A stretch of DNA of 64,000 nt. Source: Mycobacterium sp. GA-2829. GTDB taxonomy: Bacteria > Actinomycetota > Actinomycetes > Mycobacteriales > Mycobacteriaceae. Location of the stretch: positions 1 through 64,000 of the forward strand of contig NZ_LQIT01000004.1 in assembly GCF_001499965.1 (NCBI RefSeq), in the 5' to 3' direction. The position numbers and the translations under genes are program-made. Of this stretch, positions 43,721-51,799 are shown in pieces (positions within the stretch are counted from its first letter, which is position 1; each line of letters begins with the position of its first letter). Below the pieces are notes generated by a model. It was not told where the DNA came from and searched no databases. It saw only the letters and a list, made by a program, of their open reading frames with translations.

Positions 43721-44369
43721 CCGGCCGGTCACCCCAGCCCGAGTTCGCCACCACGTCCTCGAAGGTGATCCCGCTTCCGTGCACCAGCGCGGGGAACGTG
43801 AACGGCGGCGCCTTGCGCGGGTCAGCGGCGACATCACGGGCGATGAGGTCGGCGATCGCGTAGCCGAGATCGTGCCGCGGCCACGCCTGCAGCACCCGCT
43901 CCACGAATTCCCCTGAGAGCAAACCCCTTTCGCGGCCATCGATGTCGAGCGAGATGCCGAAGAACGTCACTGCCTGTTCGGCGCCGAACCGCTCGGCCAG
44001 GCCGAGGCTGGTGTGCAGCGCGATGCCCTCCCACACCGTGCGGATCCGCTCCTCTGCGACCCCGCGCGACAACAGGAACCGCTGCGCGGCGTCGGCGCCG
44101 TCGACCTCGAATCGCTGGGACCCCGCGCCGTGCTCAGTGACCCCGAGGTCGTGCAGCAGGCATGTCAGGAACACGACTTCGTCGTCGTACCGCATGCCTT
44201 TGGCGGCGGCGAGTTCACGGGCGAACAGATAGCTGCGGACGGTGTGGTTGGCGATGACCGGCGTCGAGACGTCGAACACCAGTCGCATTGCCGCCGAGCA
44301 GATGTCGGTATCGGGCAGATTCCATGCCGAGGTTTCGGTCAGCGTCACGCCATCCACTCTCGCGTGCAC
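43710..44369 (-). CDS. HD-domain phosphohydrolase-like protein
   Basis: 219 residues. The HD motif appears in VVFLTCLLHDLGVTEHGAG, with upstream His in NHTVRSYLFARELAAAKG and downstream WEGIALHTSLGLAERFG. It resembles cyanamide-hydratase-type HD proteins (NHxxRxxxF, LHDLG). Metal-dependent hydrolase; substrate unknown. It is divergent from echA3 across about 90 bases. Confidence 0.82.
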   Translation of the reverse strand: MHARVDGVTLTETSAWNLPDTDICSAAMRLVFDVSTPVIANHTVRSYLFARELAAAKGMRYDDEVVFLTCLLHDLGVTEHGAGSQRFEVDGADAAQRFLLSRGVAEERIRTVWEGIALHTSLGLAERFGAEQAVTFFGISLDIDGRERGLLSGEFVERVLQAWPRHDLGYAIADLIARDVAADPRKAPPFTFPALVHGSGITFEDVVANSGWGDRPVTP

Positions 44370-44434
44370 GGCAGCGCACCACGAGTGTCCAGATGGACAG
44401 ATGACGCCGGAATCTGGCCATCACTCTTCCTTTT

Positions 44435-44454
44435 CGTAACGTTGTTACGTAACG
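44435..44454. promoter_or_regulatory. Candidate TetR operator before echA3
   Basis: Overlapping palindromes GTAAC-GTT-GTTAC (44436-44448) and GTTACGTAAC (44444-44453) lie nine bases before the echA3 ATG. The TetR gene is next in the same transcription unit, so autoregulation from here is likely. Confidence 0.5.
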
Positions 44455-44462
44455 TCAGCCCG

Positions 44463-45158
44463 ATGAGCGACACCGCGACCTACGACCTGACCGAATCCGT
44501 CGCCACCATCACGATGGACGACGGCAAAGCCAACGTCCTCTCCCCCGCGATGCAGGCCAACCTCAACGACGCCCTCGACCAGGCCGAGAAGGACGATTCG
44601 AAAGCCGTTGTGCTGGCGGGCAACCAGAAGCTCTTCAGCGGCGGGTTCGATCTGGCGGTGTTCGCCTCCGGCGACGCGCAGGCCGCCCTCGGCATGCTCA
44701 GCGGCGGCTTCGAACTCGCCGTGCGCTGCCTGACCTTCCCCAAGCCGATCATCATGGCCGCGACCGGACCCGCGATCGCGATGGGCTCGTTCCTGCTGCT
44801 GTCCGGCGACGTCCGGATCGGCACGCCGCGCACCCGCTGCCAGGCCAACGAGGTCGCGATCGGCATGGTGCTGCCCATCTCGGCGATCGAACTGATGCGG
44901 ATGCGGTTGACGCCCGCAGCGTTCCACCGCGGCATCTCGATGGCGGCGGTGTTCTCCGGCGACGCGGCGATCGACGCGGGGTGGCTCGACGAGATCGTCG
45001 AACAGGACGCGGTCGGACGGGCACAGCAGGTCGCGGCCGAGGCCGCGGCCACCCTGCACCTCAACGCCCACCTCGCGAGCAAGCTCAAGGCCCGCGAGCA
45101 GTCGCTGCAGGCGATCCGCGCCGGAATCGACGGCCTGGCAACGGAGTTCGGCGGCTAG
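44463..45158 (+). CDS. echA3: Enoyl-CoA hydratase/crotonase family protein
   Basis: 231 residues, the same length as EchA3 (Rv0632c), which lies in the equivalent neighbourhood. Crotonase features: VATITMDDGKANVLSPAMQ, VLAGNQKLFSGGFDLAVF (oxyanion hole), PKPIIMAATGPAIAMGSFLL. The usual catalytic Glu pair is not obvious (ANEVAIGMVLPISA has one Glu), so the exact reaction is unclear. It probably takes part in fatty-acid CoA metabolism. It precedes a TetR gene by six bases. Confidence 0.88.
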   Translation: MSDTATYDLTESVATITMDDGKANVLSPAMQANLNDALDQAEKDDSKAVVLAGNQKLFSGGFDLAVFASGDAQAALGMLSGGFELAVRCLTFPKPIIMAATGPAIAMGSFLLLSGDVRIGTPRTRCQANEVAIGMVLPISAIELMRMRLTPAAFHRGISMAAVFSGDAAIDAGWLDEIVEQDAVGRAQQVAAEAAATLHLNAHLASKLKAREQSLQAIRAGIDGLATEFGG

Positions 45159-45164
45159 GACGCG

Positions 45165-45755
45165 ATGCCGAGGGCCAAGCAGCGCACCCCCGAACTACGG
45201 GACCGGCTGCTCGAGGTCGCGGTCGCGACGCTCAACGACGAGGGCGTCACGCGGCTGACCACCCGGCGGGTCGCCGAGCGGGCCGGGACGTCGGTACCCG
45301 CGGTCTACGAGCTGTTCGACGACAAGGCCGGCCTCGTCCGCGCCATCTTCTTCGAGGGCTTCCGCCGGCTCGGCCGCGACCTCGCCGAAACCCCGATCAC
45401 CGACGATCCCGTCGCCGACGTCGAGGCGATCGTGCCGGTGTTCCGCCGCTTCTGCACGCAGTCGCCTCGGCTGGCGCAGGTGATGTTCTCCCGACCGTTC
45501 GCCGACTTCGACCCCGGCCCCGCGGAATTGGCCGCGGGCGAGTCGGTGCGCGACATCTTCCTCACCCGCATCCAGCGCTGCCTCGACGAGGGTGTCCTCG
45601 TCGGCGATGCCATCGACATCGCGCATGTGTTGCTCGCACTCGCGAAGGGGCTGGCCGTGCAGGAGGCCGGCTGTTGGCTGGGCACGACGGCGCGGTCGGT
45701 CGACCGGCGGTGGCAGGTCGGGGTGCACGCACTGCTCGCGGGCTTCCGCCCGTGA
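45165..45755 (+). CDS. TetR family transcriptional regulator
   Basis: 196 residues. N-terminal HTH: LRDRLLEVAVATLNDEGVTR, LTTRRVAERAGTSVPAVYEL, FDDKAGLVRAIFFEG. The C-terminal ligand domain is helical and not assigned. It is next to echA3 on the same strand, with a palindrome before echA3 that is the likely operator. Its stop lies in the 5' arm of a long hairpin. Confidence 0.92.
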   Translation: MPRAKQRTPELRDRLLEVAVATLNDEGVTRLTTRRVAERAGTSVPAVYELFDDKAGLVRAIFFEGFRRLGRDLAETPITDDPVADVEAIVPVFRRFCTQSPRLAQVMFSRPFADFDPGPAELAAGESVRDIFLTRIQRCLDEGVLVGDAIDIAHVLLALAKGLAVQEAGCWLGTTARSVDRRWQVGVHALLAGFRP

Positions 45756-45802
45756 TTTCGGTGTAGCTGGTTGCGCTCACCGCAACCAACTACACCGAAA
45801 TC
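45754..45802 (+). terminator. Long hairpin after the TetR gene
   Basis: Arms of 22 bases with one mismatch (GATTTCGGTGTAG... and ...CTACACCGAAATC) surround a 5-base loop. It begins at the TetR stop codon. It shares GGTGTAG with the hairpin at 49551-49609. Confidence 0.65.
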
Positions 45803-45867
45803 GCACATGCGGAAGTTGAGGCGGATGCCCCATGCCCGTGACGGCCCGGGCGCCGCAGCATCGGAGC

Positions 45868-46608
45868 ATGAACACACAACCCACTCCCCAGGCGGCCGCG
45901 GAAGCGACCGCGACTCAACCCCTTCCAGACGGTGACGAGGAGCGCGTCGTCGGCTTCGGCGTCATGGGCCTGCCCTTCGCCAGCGGCCACTACCTCGCCT
46001 TCCGCGACTTCCCCGCCACCTCGTTCTCCCCCGCCTACCTCTCGGTGTGGCACCGCACCCCCGACGGTGTGTGGACGTTCTACGCCACCACCCCGGGCGC
46101 ACAGAGCTGCTCGCGCTACTTCAGCTCCGCCACCACCGTCGACCCGGTCGTCTGCCCGATCACCGCGACGTGGACGACGCCCTGGACGCTGAGCATCACG
46201 ATCCCCGGCGTCCTGCGGTGGCAGGTGGACATCACCGCGACAGCCGCGACCAGAGCCCTCACCGCCGTCGGCACCCGCCTGCCCGCCAGGACCTGGGCCG
46301 ACCCGCGGGCACTCGCCGTACTCGGCCGCATCGTCGGCCCCACGCTGCGCGCGGGCAGCCTCCGGCTGACCGGCACCGCGTCCAACGGCCAGCAGTTCCG
46401 CATCGGCCCCAAGCGGGTCTGGGTCGTCGCCGACTCCACCGCGACCGTGCGCGGCAGGGACCTCGGCCCGACGGGTCCGCTGCCCAGCCAGGCGCGGCTC
46501 GCCGACTTCCGGCTGCCCCAACGCGGTATCTGCGTCGTCGGGCAGGGTCTGTTCGATCCGTTCGACCGGCGCCGACACCAGGACGCCGATCGGCTGTCAC
46601 TGACCTGA
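45868..46608 (+). CDS. Conserved hypothetical protein
   Basis: 246 residues from the ATG at 45868; the frame is open to 45832 but the earlier part lies near the hairpin. It contains VMGLPFASGHYLAFRDFPAT, WHRTPDGVWTFYATTPGAQS and GIVGP-type blocks such as LAVLGRIVGPTLRAGSLRL. It is beta-rich, without signal peptide or helices. No domain is recognised. It is followed by an HD-GYP gene after 18 bases. Confidence 0.68.
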   Translation: MNTQPTPQAAAEATATQPLPDGDEERVVGFGVMGLPFASGHYLAFRDFPATSFSPAYLSVWHRTPDGVWTFYATTPGAQSCSRYFSSATTVDPVVCPITATWTTPWTLSITIPGVLRWQVDITATAATRALTAVGTRLPARTWADPRALAVLGRIVGPTLRAGSLRLTGTASNGQQFRIGPKRVWVVADSTATVRGRDLGPTGPLPSQARLADFRLPQRGICVVGQGLFDPFDRRRHQDADRLSLT

Positions 46609-46626
46609 CCGACGACGCAAAATCAG

Positions 46627-48159
46627 ATGGTGACGACCCGCGCGGAAGTCCTCGCGGCCCTGTCGGTGGCCATCGACCTGGGCCTCGGCCAGCCCGCTGA
46701 GCACATGCTGCGCTCGGCGCTCATCGCGACGCGGCTGGCCGACCGGCTCGGGCTCACCCCCGAGCAGCGCGACTGCGCCTACTACTCGACGCTGATCATG
46801 TGGATCGGCTGTCACGCCGACTCCCACGAGTACGCGCGGTGGTTCGGCGACGACATCGCGGTGCGCCGGGACTCCTACCTCGTCGACTGGTCGGGACTGC
46901 CGTACCACCGGTTCCTGCTCGCCAACATCGCCCGCGGGGAACCGCTGCTCGAGCGCATCCGGACCGCCGCGACGCTGTATGCCGGTGCGCGCGGACACAT
47001 CTCGCAACTCATCCATTCGCACTGCGCGTCGGCGTCGATGCTGGCCGAGCGGATCGGCCTCGACGCCGACGTACAGCGCGTCCTCGGTTACACATTCGAA
47101 CGGTTCGACGGCGGCGGACTGCCGAACGGGCATGCGGGCGAGGCGATTCCGATCGAGATGCGGGTCGCGCAGTTCGCCGACATGGTCGAGGTGCACCAGC
47201 GCGGCTACGGCACCGAGGGTGCGGTCGCGATGGCCCGCGGCCGCCGGGGCGGGCAGTTCGACCCCGCCGTCGTCGACGCGTTCGTCGCCGACCCCGAACC
47301 CGTCCTGGCCGTCCCGATGACCGGGGACGTCTGGACGACGGCGCTGCAGCAGGCACCCGACCGCCACACCAAACTCGACGCCGCCGGGCTCGACGCGCTG
47401 CTCGTCGCACTCGGCGATTTCGTCGACCTCAAATGTCCCTTCACGGTCGGACATTCGCGGGCGGTCGCGGCATTGGCGGCCGATGCGGCGATCGCGATGG
47501 GGGCGAGCGACGAGAGTGTCGCGGTGACGCGGCGCGCCGGCCATGTCCACGATGTGGGCCGCATCGGGGTGTCGAACCAGGTGTGGTCGAAACCGTCGGC
47601 GTTGTCGATGGCGGAGTTCGAGCGGGTGCGGTTGCACCCGTATCTGACCGAACGGATCCTGCATCAGGTGGCGGGGCTCGCGACGGTGGCGTCGGTCGCG
47701 GCCAACCACCACGAACGGCTCGACGGCACGGGCTATCCGCGCGGACTCGGTGCGCGGGAGTTGACGATGCCCGACCGTGTGCTCGCCGCCGCGGTGAGTT
47801 ACCGCGCGGCGCTCGAACCCCGGCCGTACCGGGGAGCGATGACGGCGGGCAACGCCGCACGCCGGCTGCAACAGCAGGTGCGCGACGGCGGTCTCGACCC
47901 CGTTGCCGTCGAGGCGGTGCTGCACGCCGCGGGCGGATCGGCCGGTCCGAAACCCCGGCCCGCGGGGTTGACCGCACGCGAGGCCGAGGTGCTACGCCTG
48001 GTCGCGCAGGGGGCGACGAACAAGGACATCGCCGCCCGATTGGTGATCAGCGAGAAGACCGCACGCAACCACGTCGAGCGCACCTACGCCAAGCTCGGCG
48101 TGTCCAACCGCGTCGCGGCCAGCCTCTACGCGCTCGAGCACGGGCTGCTCGGCCGCTGA
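46627..48159 (+). CDS. HD-GYP-type phosphohydrolase fused to a LuxR DNA-binding domain
   Basis: 510 residues. The first HD-like part (1-190) has the motif [20 protein letters not shown]. The second HD-GYP half (245-400) contains [35 protein letters not shown], and [17 protein letters not shown]. The C-terminal LuxR HTH reads [20 protein letters not shown], then [25 protein letters not shown] proteins may hydrolyse cyclic di-GMP or other phosphodiesters. Linked directly to DNA binding, this looks like a one-component regulator. Confidence 0.88.
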   Translation: MVTTRAEVLAALSVAIDLGLGQPAEHMLRSALIATRLADRLGLTPEQRDCAYYSTLIMWIGCHADSHEYARWFGDDIAVRRDSYLVDWSGLPYHRFLLANIARGEPLLERIRTAATLYAGARGHISQLIHSHCASASMLAERIGLDADVQRVLGYTFERFDGGGLPNGHAGEAIPIEMRVAQFADMVEVHQRGYGTEGAVAMARGRRGGQFDPAVVDAFVADPEPVLAVPMTGDVWTTALQQAPDRHTKLDAAGLDALLVALGDFVDLKCPFTVGHSRAVAALAADAAIAMGASDESVAVTRRAGHVHDVGRIGVSNQVWSKPSALSMAEFERVRLHPYLTERILHQVAGLATVASVAANHHERLDGTGYPRGLGARELTMPDRVLAAAVSYRAALEPRPYRGAMTAGNAARRLQQQVRDGGLDPVAVEAVLHAAGGSAGPKPRPAGLTAREAEVLRLVAQGATNKDIAARLVISEKTARNHVERTYAKLGVSNRVAASLYALEHGLLGR

Positions 48160-48468
48160 TCAGGCGGCGTGGCGGTGCGTGTTGTCCGAGTGCTGGGTCT
48201 GCCAGAGCCGCTCGATCTTCAGCACTCGCCGGTGCTCCAGCGCGATCAGCCCGCCGCCCGCGGTCACCACGGCGCCGGTGACCAGGGCCAGCGGCAGGAC
48301 CAGGTGGCCCTCGCCGTACGCGGCGGACGCCACGATGGCCGCCAACCCGATGACGCCGAGCGCGATCAACACCAGCCCGGGGAACCACAGCGTGTCGATG
48401 AACGATTCGCCGGCACGCGATTGGTAGGTCCGTGCGTGGTCGATGGGATCGTGATGCGCACCCTTCAT
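48160..48468 (-). CDS. UsfY family membrane protein
   Basis: 102 residues from the ATG at 48468 with AGGAGGAAAGAAGG upstream. HDPIDHARTYQSRAGESFID, then two membrane helices (LWFPGLVLIALGVIGLAAIV and LPLALVTGAVVTAGGGLIAL), then EHRRVLKIERLW. It resembles mycobacterial UsfY, encoded upstream of rsbW-sigF, although no sigF is found here. UsfY-type genes belong to the SigF stress regulon in some mycobacteria. It shares a promoter gap with corA. Confidence 0.75.
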   Translation of the reverse strand: MKGAHHDPIDHARTYQSRAGESFIDTLWFPGLVLIALGVIGLAAIVASAAYGEGHLVLPLALVTGAVVTAGGGLIALEHRRVLKIERLWQTQHSDNTHRHAA

Positions 48469-48510
48469 CGCATCCTTCTTTCCTCCGAGGTCACTCCAGG
48501 CTACGCCCGA

Positions 48511-48526
48511 AGTGATCTCCATCACA
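48511..48526. promoter_or_regulatory. Candidate CRP binding site
   Basis: AGTGA-TCTCCA-TCACA matches TGTGA-N6-TCACA in 9 of 10 arm positions. It sits in the 84-base gap between the divergent UsfY-family and corA genes. Confidence 0.5.
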
Positions 48527-48552
48527 CCAGGTTGGGCTGACAAGATGGGCCG

Positions 48553-49518
48553 GTGAGCGACGTCCGAGGCCGGGTCTGGCGCAATGGCGAACCGCACGGC
48601 GACTTCGAGTTCTCGATGATCTCGGACTACCTCGTCGAACCCGGCACGCTGGTGTGGGCCGACGTCTACGCCTCCGACCACGCCATTCTCAAGGACCTCG
48701 CCCACGAGCTCGGCCTCAACAAGTGGGCCGTCGAGGACGCCGTCGCCGAAGCCGAGCGCACCAAGGCCACGATCTACCCGACCCACACGTTCTTCACCGT
48801 CTACAGCGTCGACACCGGCGCCGAGCTGCGCGTCCACCGCATCTCGGGCTTCGTGCTGCCTCAGGGGTTGATCACGGTGCGGCTGTCGCCGGACTTCGAC
48901 ATCGACGCGGTGTCGGAGCGGTTCGACGAGCTCGGCGGTCAGCAGTTCGGCGTCGGCGCCCTGGTGCACGCACTACTCGACACCGTGGTCGACGGCCACT
49001 TCGACGCGGTGCAGTACCTCGACGATGCGATCGAAGCGCTCGAGGACGAGCTGTTCGCCGAAACGCTGCCCGGTAAAGTCATGCAGCGCAGGACTTTTCA
49101 GCTGCGGAAGGACCTCGTCCATCTGCGCCGCGTGGTGCTGCCGATGCGCGAGGTCGTCAGCGCGATCCAGCACCGCAGGCAGGACGCGAAGATCTCGCCC
49201 GAGCTGGACCCGCGCTACGCCGACCTGTACGACCACGTCCTGCGCGCCTCGGAGTGGACCGAATCGCTGCGCGACATGATCACCACGGTGTTCGAGACGA
49301 ACCTGTCGCTGCAGGACGCGCGGCTGAACATGGTGATGAAGAAGTTGACCGGCTGGGCGGCGATCATCGCGGTCCCGACGGCGATCACCGGCTTCTACGG
49401 CCAGAACGTCGCGTATCCGGGCATCGACACCGTCGCCGGATTCATCACGAGTTCGGTGATCATCGTGCTGCTCGTGGCGATCCTCTACGTCATGTTCAAA
49501 CGCCGCGACTGGCTTTGA
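48553..49518 (+). CDS. corA: CorA family divalent cation transporter
   Basis: 321 residues from a GTG. The cytoplasmic part covers 1-255 with long helices (LRKDLVHLRRVVLPMREVV). Two membrane helices lie at about 260-280 and 292-313. The signature loop between them reads GFYGQNVAYPG, with GQN in place of GMN. The C-terminal KRRDWL basic motif is normal. It moves Mg2+/Co2+ or related ions. Whether the GQN variant changes selectivity is unknown. Confidence 0.9.
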   Translation: MSDVRGRVWRNGEPHGDFEFSMISDYLVEPGTLVWADVYASDHAILKDLAHELGLNKWAVEDAVAEAERTKATIYPTHTFFTVYSVDTGAELRVHRISGFVLPQGLITVRLSPDFDIDAVSERFDELGGQQFGVGALVHALLDTVVDGHFDAVQYLDDAIEALEDELFAETLPGKVMQRRTFQLRKDLVHLRRVVLPMREVVSAIQHRRQDAKISPELDPRYADLYDHVLRASEWTESLRDMITTVFETNLSLQDARLNMVMKKLTGWAAIIAVPTAITGFYGQNVAYPGIDTVAGFITSSVIIVLLVAILYVMFKRRDWL

Positions 49519-49550
49519 GAGGCACTCCCTCCCGCAACGCTGTGCGCCCG

Positions 49551-49609
49551 ACCTACACCAGGGCTGTGAATCCACAGCCGTCCGCTTCATCCACAGCCCT
49601 GGTGTAGGT
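49551..49609 (+). terminator. Hairpin after corA
   Basis: Perfect 18-base arms ACCTACACCAGGGCTGTG / CACAGCCCTGGTGTAGGT with a 23-base spacer that contains one more CCACAGCC. It lies 33 bases after the corA stop. Confidence 0.65.
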
Positions 49610-49657
49610 ACGGCGCTCAAGCACGAAAACGTCACACCATCCCCGGAAGCTCGCGAC

Positions 49658-50524
49658 ATGCACTACCCGATCGTGGGCTCCGAAGAGATCGCCGCGGGCC
49701 GGCTGACCCGCGGCCAACTGCGGTGGAACTACACCGCACTGCATCCGGACGTCTACCTGCACAACGACGCGCCACGCACCGAAAGCAGGCGAATACTCGC
49801 GGCGTACCTGTGGACCAAGCGCAAGGGCATCGTCACCGGCCGGGCGGCGGCGTGGGAGTACGGCGTCTATTGGGCGTTGAAATCGCACGACGTCGACCTC
49901 ATCGCCCCGTACCGCAGACCCACGCCCGGCGTCGAGATCCACGACGAGCGCATCTCCGACGATGAGATCCGCCGCGGCAACTGGCTCACCGCGGCCTCAC
50001 CCGCCCGCACCGCACTCGACGTCGCCCGCCGCCTCCCGCTGGTCCAGGCGGTGGCCGTACTCGACGCGCTCGCCGCCAAGAATGACTTCACCAAGGCCGA
50101 CGTGCGACAGCTGATCGACCGGTACGCCGGGATGCGGGGTCTACCGGCGGCCCGGGAGGCGGTGAGCCTGATGGACGCCGGGTCGCACTCGCGGGAGGAG
50201 AGCGCGCTGCGCGTCGGTCTCGTCACCGCTGGCATTCCGACGCCGACCACGGACATCCACGTCGAGGACGAGTCGTGGTCGGCCCGCATCGCGATGGGCT
50301 GGGAGTGGGCGAAGGTCGGGGTGAGCGTGGAACCAGGCCCGATCGAGAATTACGCGATGGTCCAGTTTCTGAGGACCGAGGAACTGATTCAGCGGCTGGG
50401 GTGGATCCACGTCCGCGCGCATCCGAGGCGCACCCCTCATTCGGTCGGGCGCGCCGTGCACGCAGCGTTGGTCGCGCGCGGTCTCTGGCGCAGAGCCAGA
50501 TACATGGGTGTGCTATGCAATTAG
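49658..50524 (+). CDS. AbiEi/DUF559-like hypothetical protein, degenerate nuclease fold
   Basis: 288 residues. It begins like the large mycobacterial family of winged-helix plus Vsr-like proteins: AAGRLTRGQLRWNYTALHPD, ASPARTALDVARRLPLVQAV, RYAGMRGLPAAREAVSLMD. In the C-terminal nuclease-like part, where active relatives have R-x-D-M-G-W and an E/D-x-D-G-x-x-H element (from memory of the family), this copy reads SARIAMGWEWAKVGVSVEPG. The catalytic acid and the DGxxH are lost. It is probably an inactive or specialised member. Confidence 0.65.
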   Translation: MHYPIVGSEEIAAGRLTRGQLRWNYTALHPDVYLHNDAPRTESRRILAAYLWTKRKGIVTGRAAAWEYGVYWALKSHDVDLIAPYRRPTPGVEIHDERISDDEIRRGNWLTAASPARTALDVARRLPLVQAVAVLDALAAKNDFTKADVRQLIDRYAGMRGLPAAREAVSLMDAGSHSREESALRVGLVTAGIPTPTTDIHVEDESWSARIAMGWEWAKVGVSVEPGPIENYAMVQFLRTEELIQRLGWIHVRAHPRRTPHSVGRAVHAALVARGLWRRARYMGVLCN

Positions 50525-50525
50525 G

Positions 50526-51764
50526 GTGACCGAGCAGACGACAGCCCCGCCGCAGGCGCGCGGCGCGCTCGGCCTGATGTTCGACCCGGTCTTTGGGGCG
50601 CTGTTCTGGGGCAAGATGTTCTCGGTCGTCGCCGTGTGGACGCACGGCATCGTCGCCGCGATCGTCATGTACGAGGCGACGGGGTCGGCGCTCATGGTCG
50701 GCCTCGTCGGCGTCGTGCAGTTCGGGCCGCAGCTGATCCTCAGCCCCACCAGCGGCAAGTGGGCCGACACCGGCAACCCGGAGCGCCAGATCATGCTCGG
50801 CCGGATCCTGTGCCTGATGGGGTCCGGATCGATCGCGGTGTGGCTCGCGATCTCGGAGCGACAGGCCGCAGCGGCGATCCTGCTCGGCACGCTGCTCGTC
50901 GGTGTCGGGTTCGTCGTGGGTGGTCCGGCGATGCAGTCGATCGTCCCGAACCTGATCCGTGACGGTGAGCTGTCGACGGCGATGGCGCTCAACAGCATTC
51001 CGATGACGATCGGCCGGATGATCGGCCCGGTGATCGGCGCCTACATCGCCGCCCACCTCGGGTACGCCGAGGCGTTCGCGGTCAGCGCCGCGCTGCATCT
51101 GGTCTTCGCGATCTTCCTGCTGGTGGTCCGGTTCCCCGCACCCCCGCCCAAACGCGACGGCGCCGACTACCGCGTGCGCGTCGCGCTGCTGCACGTCTGG
51201 CGCGACAAGCCGCTGTTCCTGGCGTTGCTGGCGGTGACGACGGTCGGGTTCGCCGCGGATCCGTCGATCACGCTGACCCCGTCGATGGCCGACTCCCTCG
51301 GCGGCGACACCCGCCTGGTCGGCGCGCTGTCAGCGGTATTCGGGATCGGCGCGGCGCTGGGCATGGCCGTGCTGGCGCTGCTGCGCGGGCGGATCGCCTC
51401 GGCCGTCGTGTCGTCGGTCGGGCTGTGGCTGCTCTGCGCGGGCTGTGGCGTGTTGGCCTTCGCGATGACGACACCGGTGGCGCTGGTCGGGTTCGGGCTC
51501 GCCGGCCTCGGATTCGGCTGGGCGATGACGGGGCTGAGCACCGTCGTGCAGGAACGCGCACCGGAGGAGTTGCGCGGCCGGATCATGGCGCTGTGGCTCG
51601 TCGGCTTCCTCGGGTCCCGCCCGATCGCGGCGGCCGTGCTCGGCGGTGCGGCCGACGCGCTGAACGTCTACGTCGCGTTCGGCGTGGCCGCGCTGTCGGT
51701 GGTGGCCGTCGCGGTGCTGTGCCGTCCGTCGGCGCTGACCGGACCTCACAGCGTCGCGGCGTAG
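50526..51764 (+). CDS. Major facilitator superfamily transporter
   Basis: 412 residues from a GTG; an in-frame ATG at 50508 overlaps the previous gene and is an alternative. About 12 membrane helices. Family traits: FVVGGPAMQSIVPNLI after helix 4, GRMIGPVIGAYIAAHLG, and the loop between halves (FPAPPPKRDGADY). It resembles the enterobactin-exporter-like MFS_3 group. Substrate unknown. Confidence 0.88.
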   Translation: MTEQTTAPPQARGALGLMFDPVFGALFWGKMFSVVAVWTHGIVAAIVMYEATGSALMVGLVGVVQFGPQLILSPTSGKWADTGNPERQIMLGRILCLMGSGSIAVWLAISERQAAAAILLGTLLVGVGFVVGGPAMQSIVPNLIRDGELSTAMALNSIPMTIGRMIGPVIGAYIAAHLGYAEAFAVSAALHLVFAIFLLVVRFPAPPPKRDGADYRVRVALLHVWRDKPLFLALLAVTTVGFAADPSITLTPSMADSLGGDTRLVGALSAVFGIGAALGMAVLALLRGRIASAVVSSVGLWLLCAGCGVLAFAMTTPVALVGFGLAGLGFGWAMTGLSTVVQERAPEELRGRIMALWLVGFLGSRPIAAAVLGGAADALNVYVAFGVAALSVVAVAVLCRPSALTGPHSVAA

Positions 51765-51799
51765 GCGAGCGTCGGACCCGCGCTCTATCGTTTGGGTCG

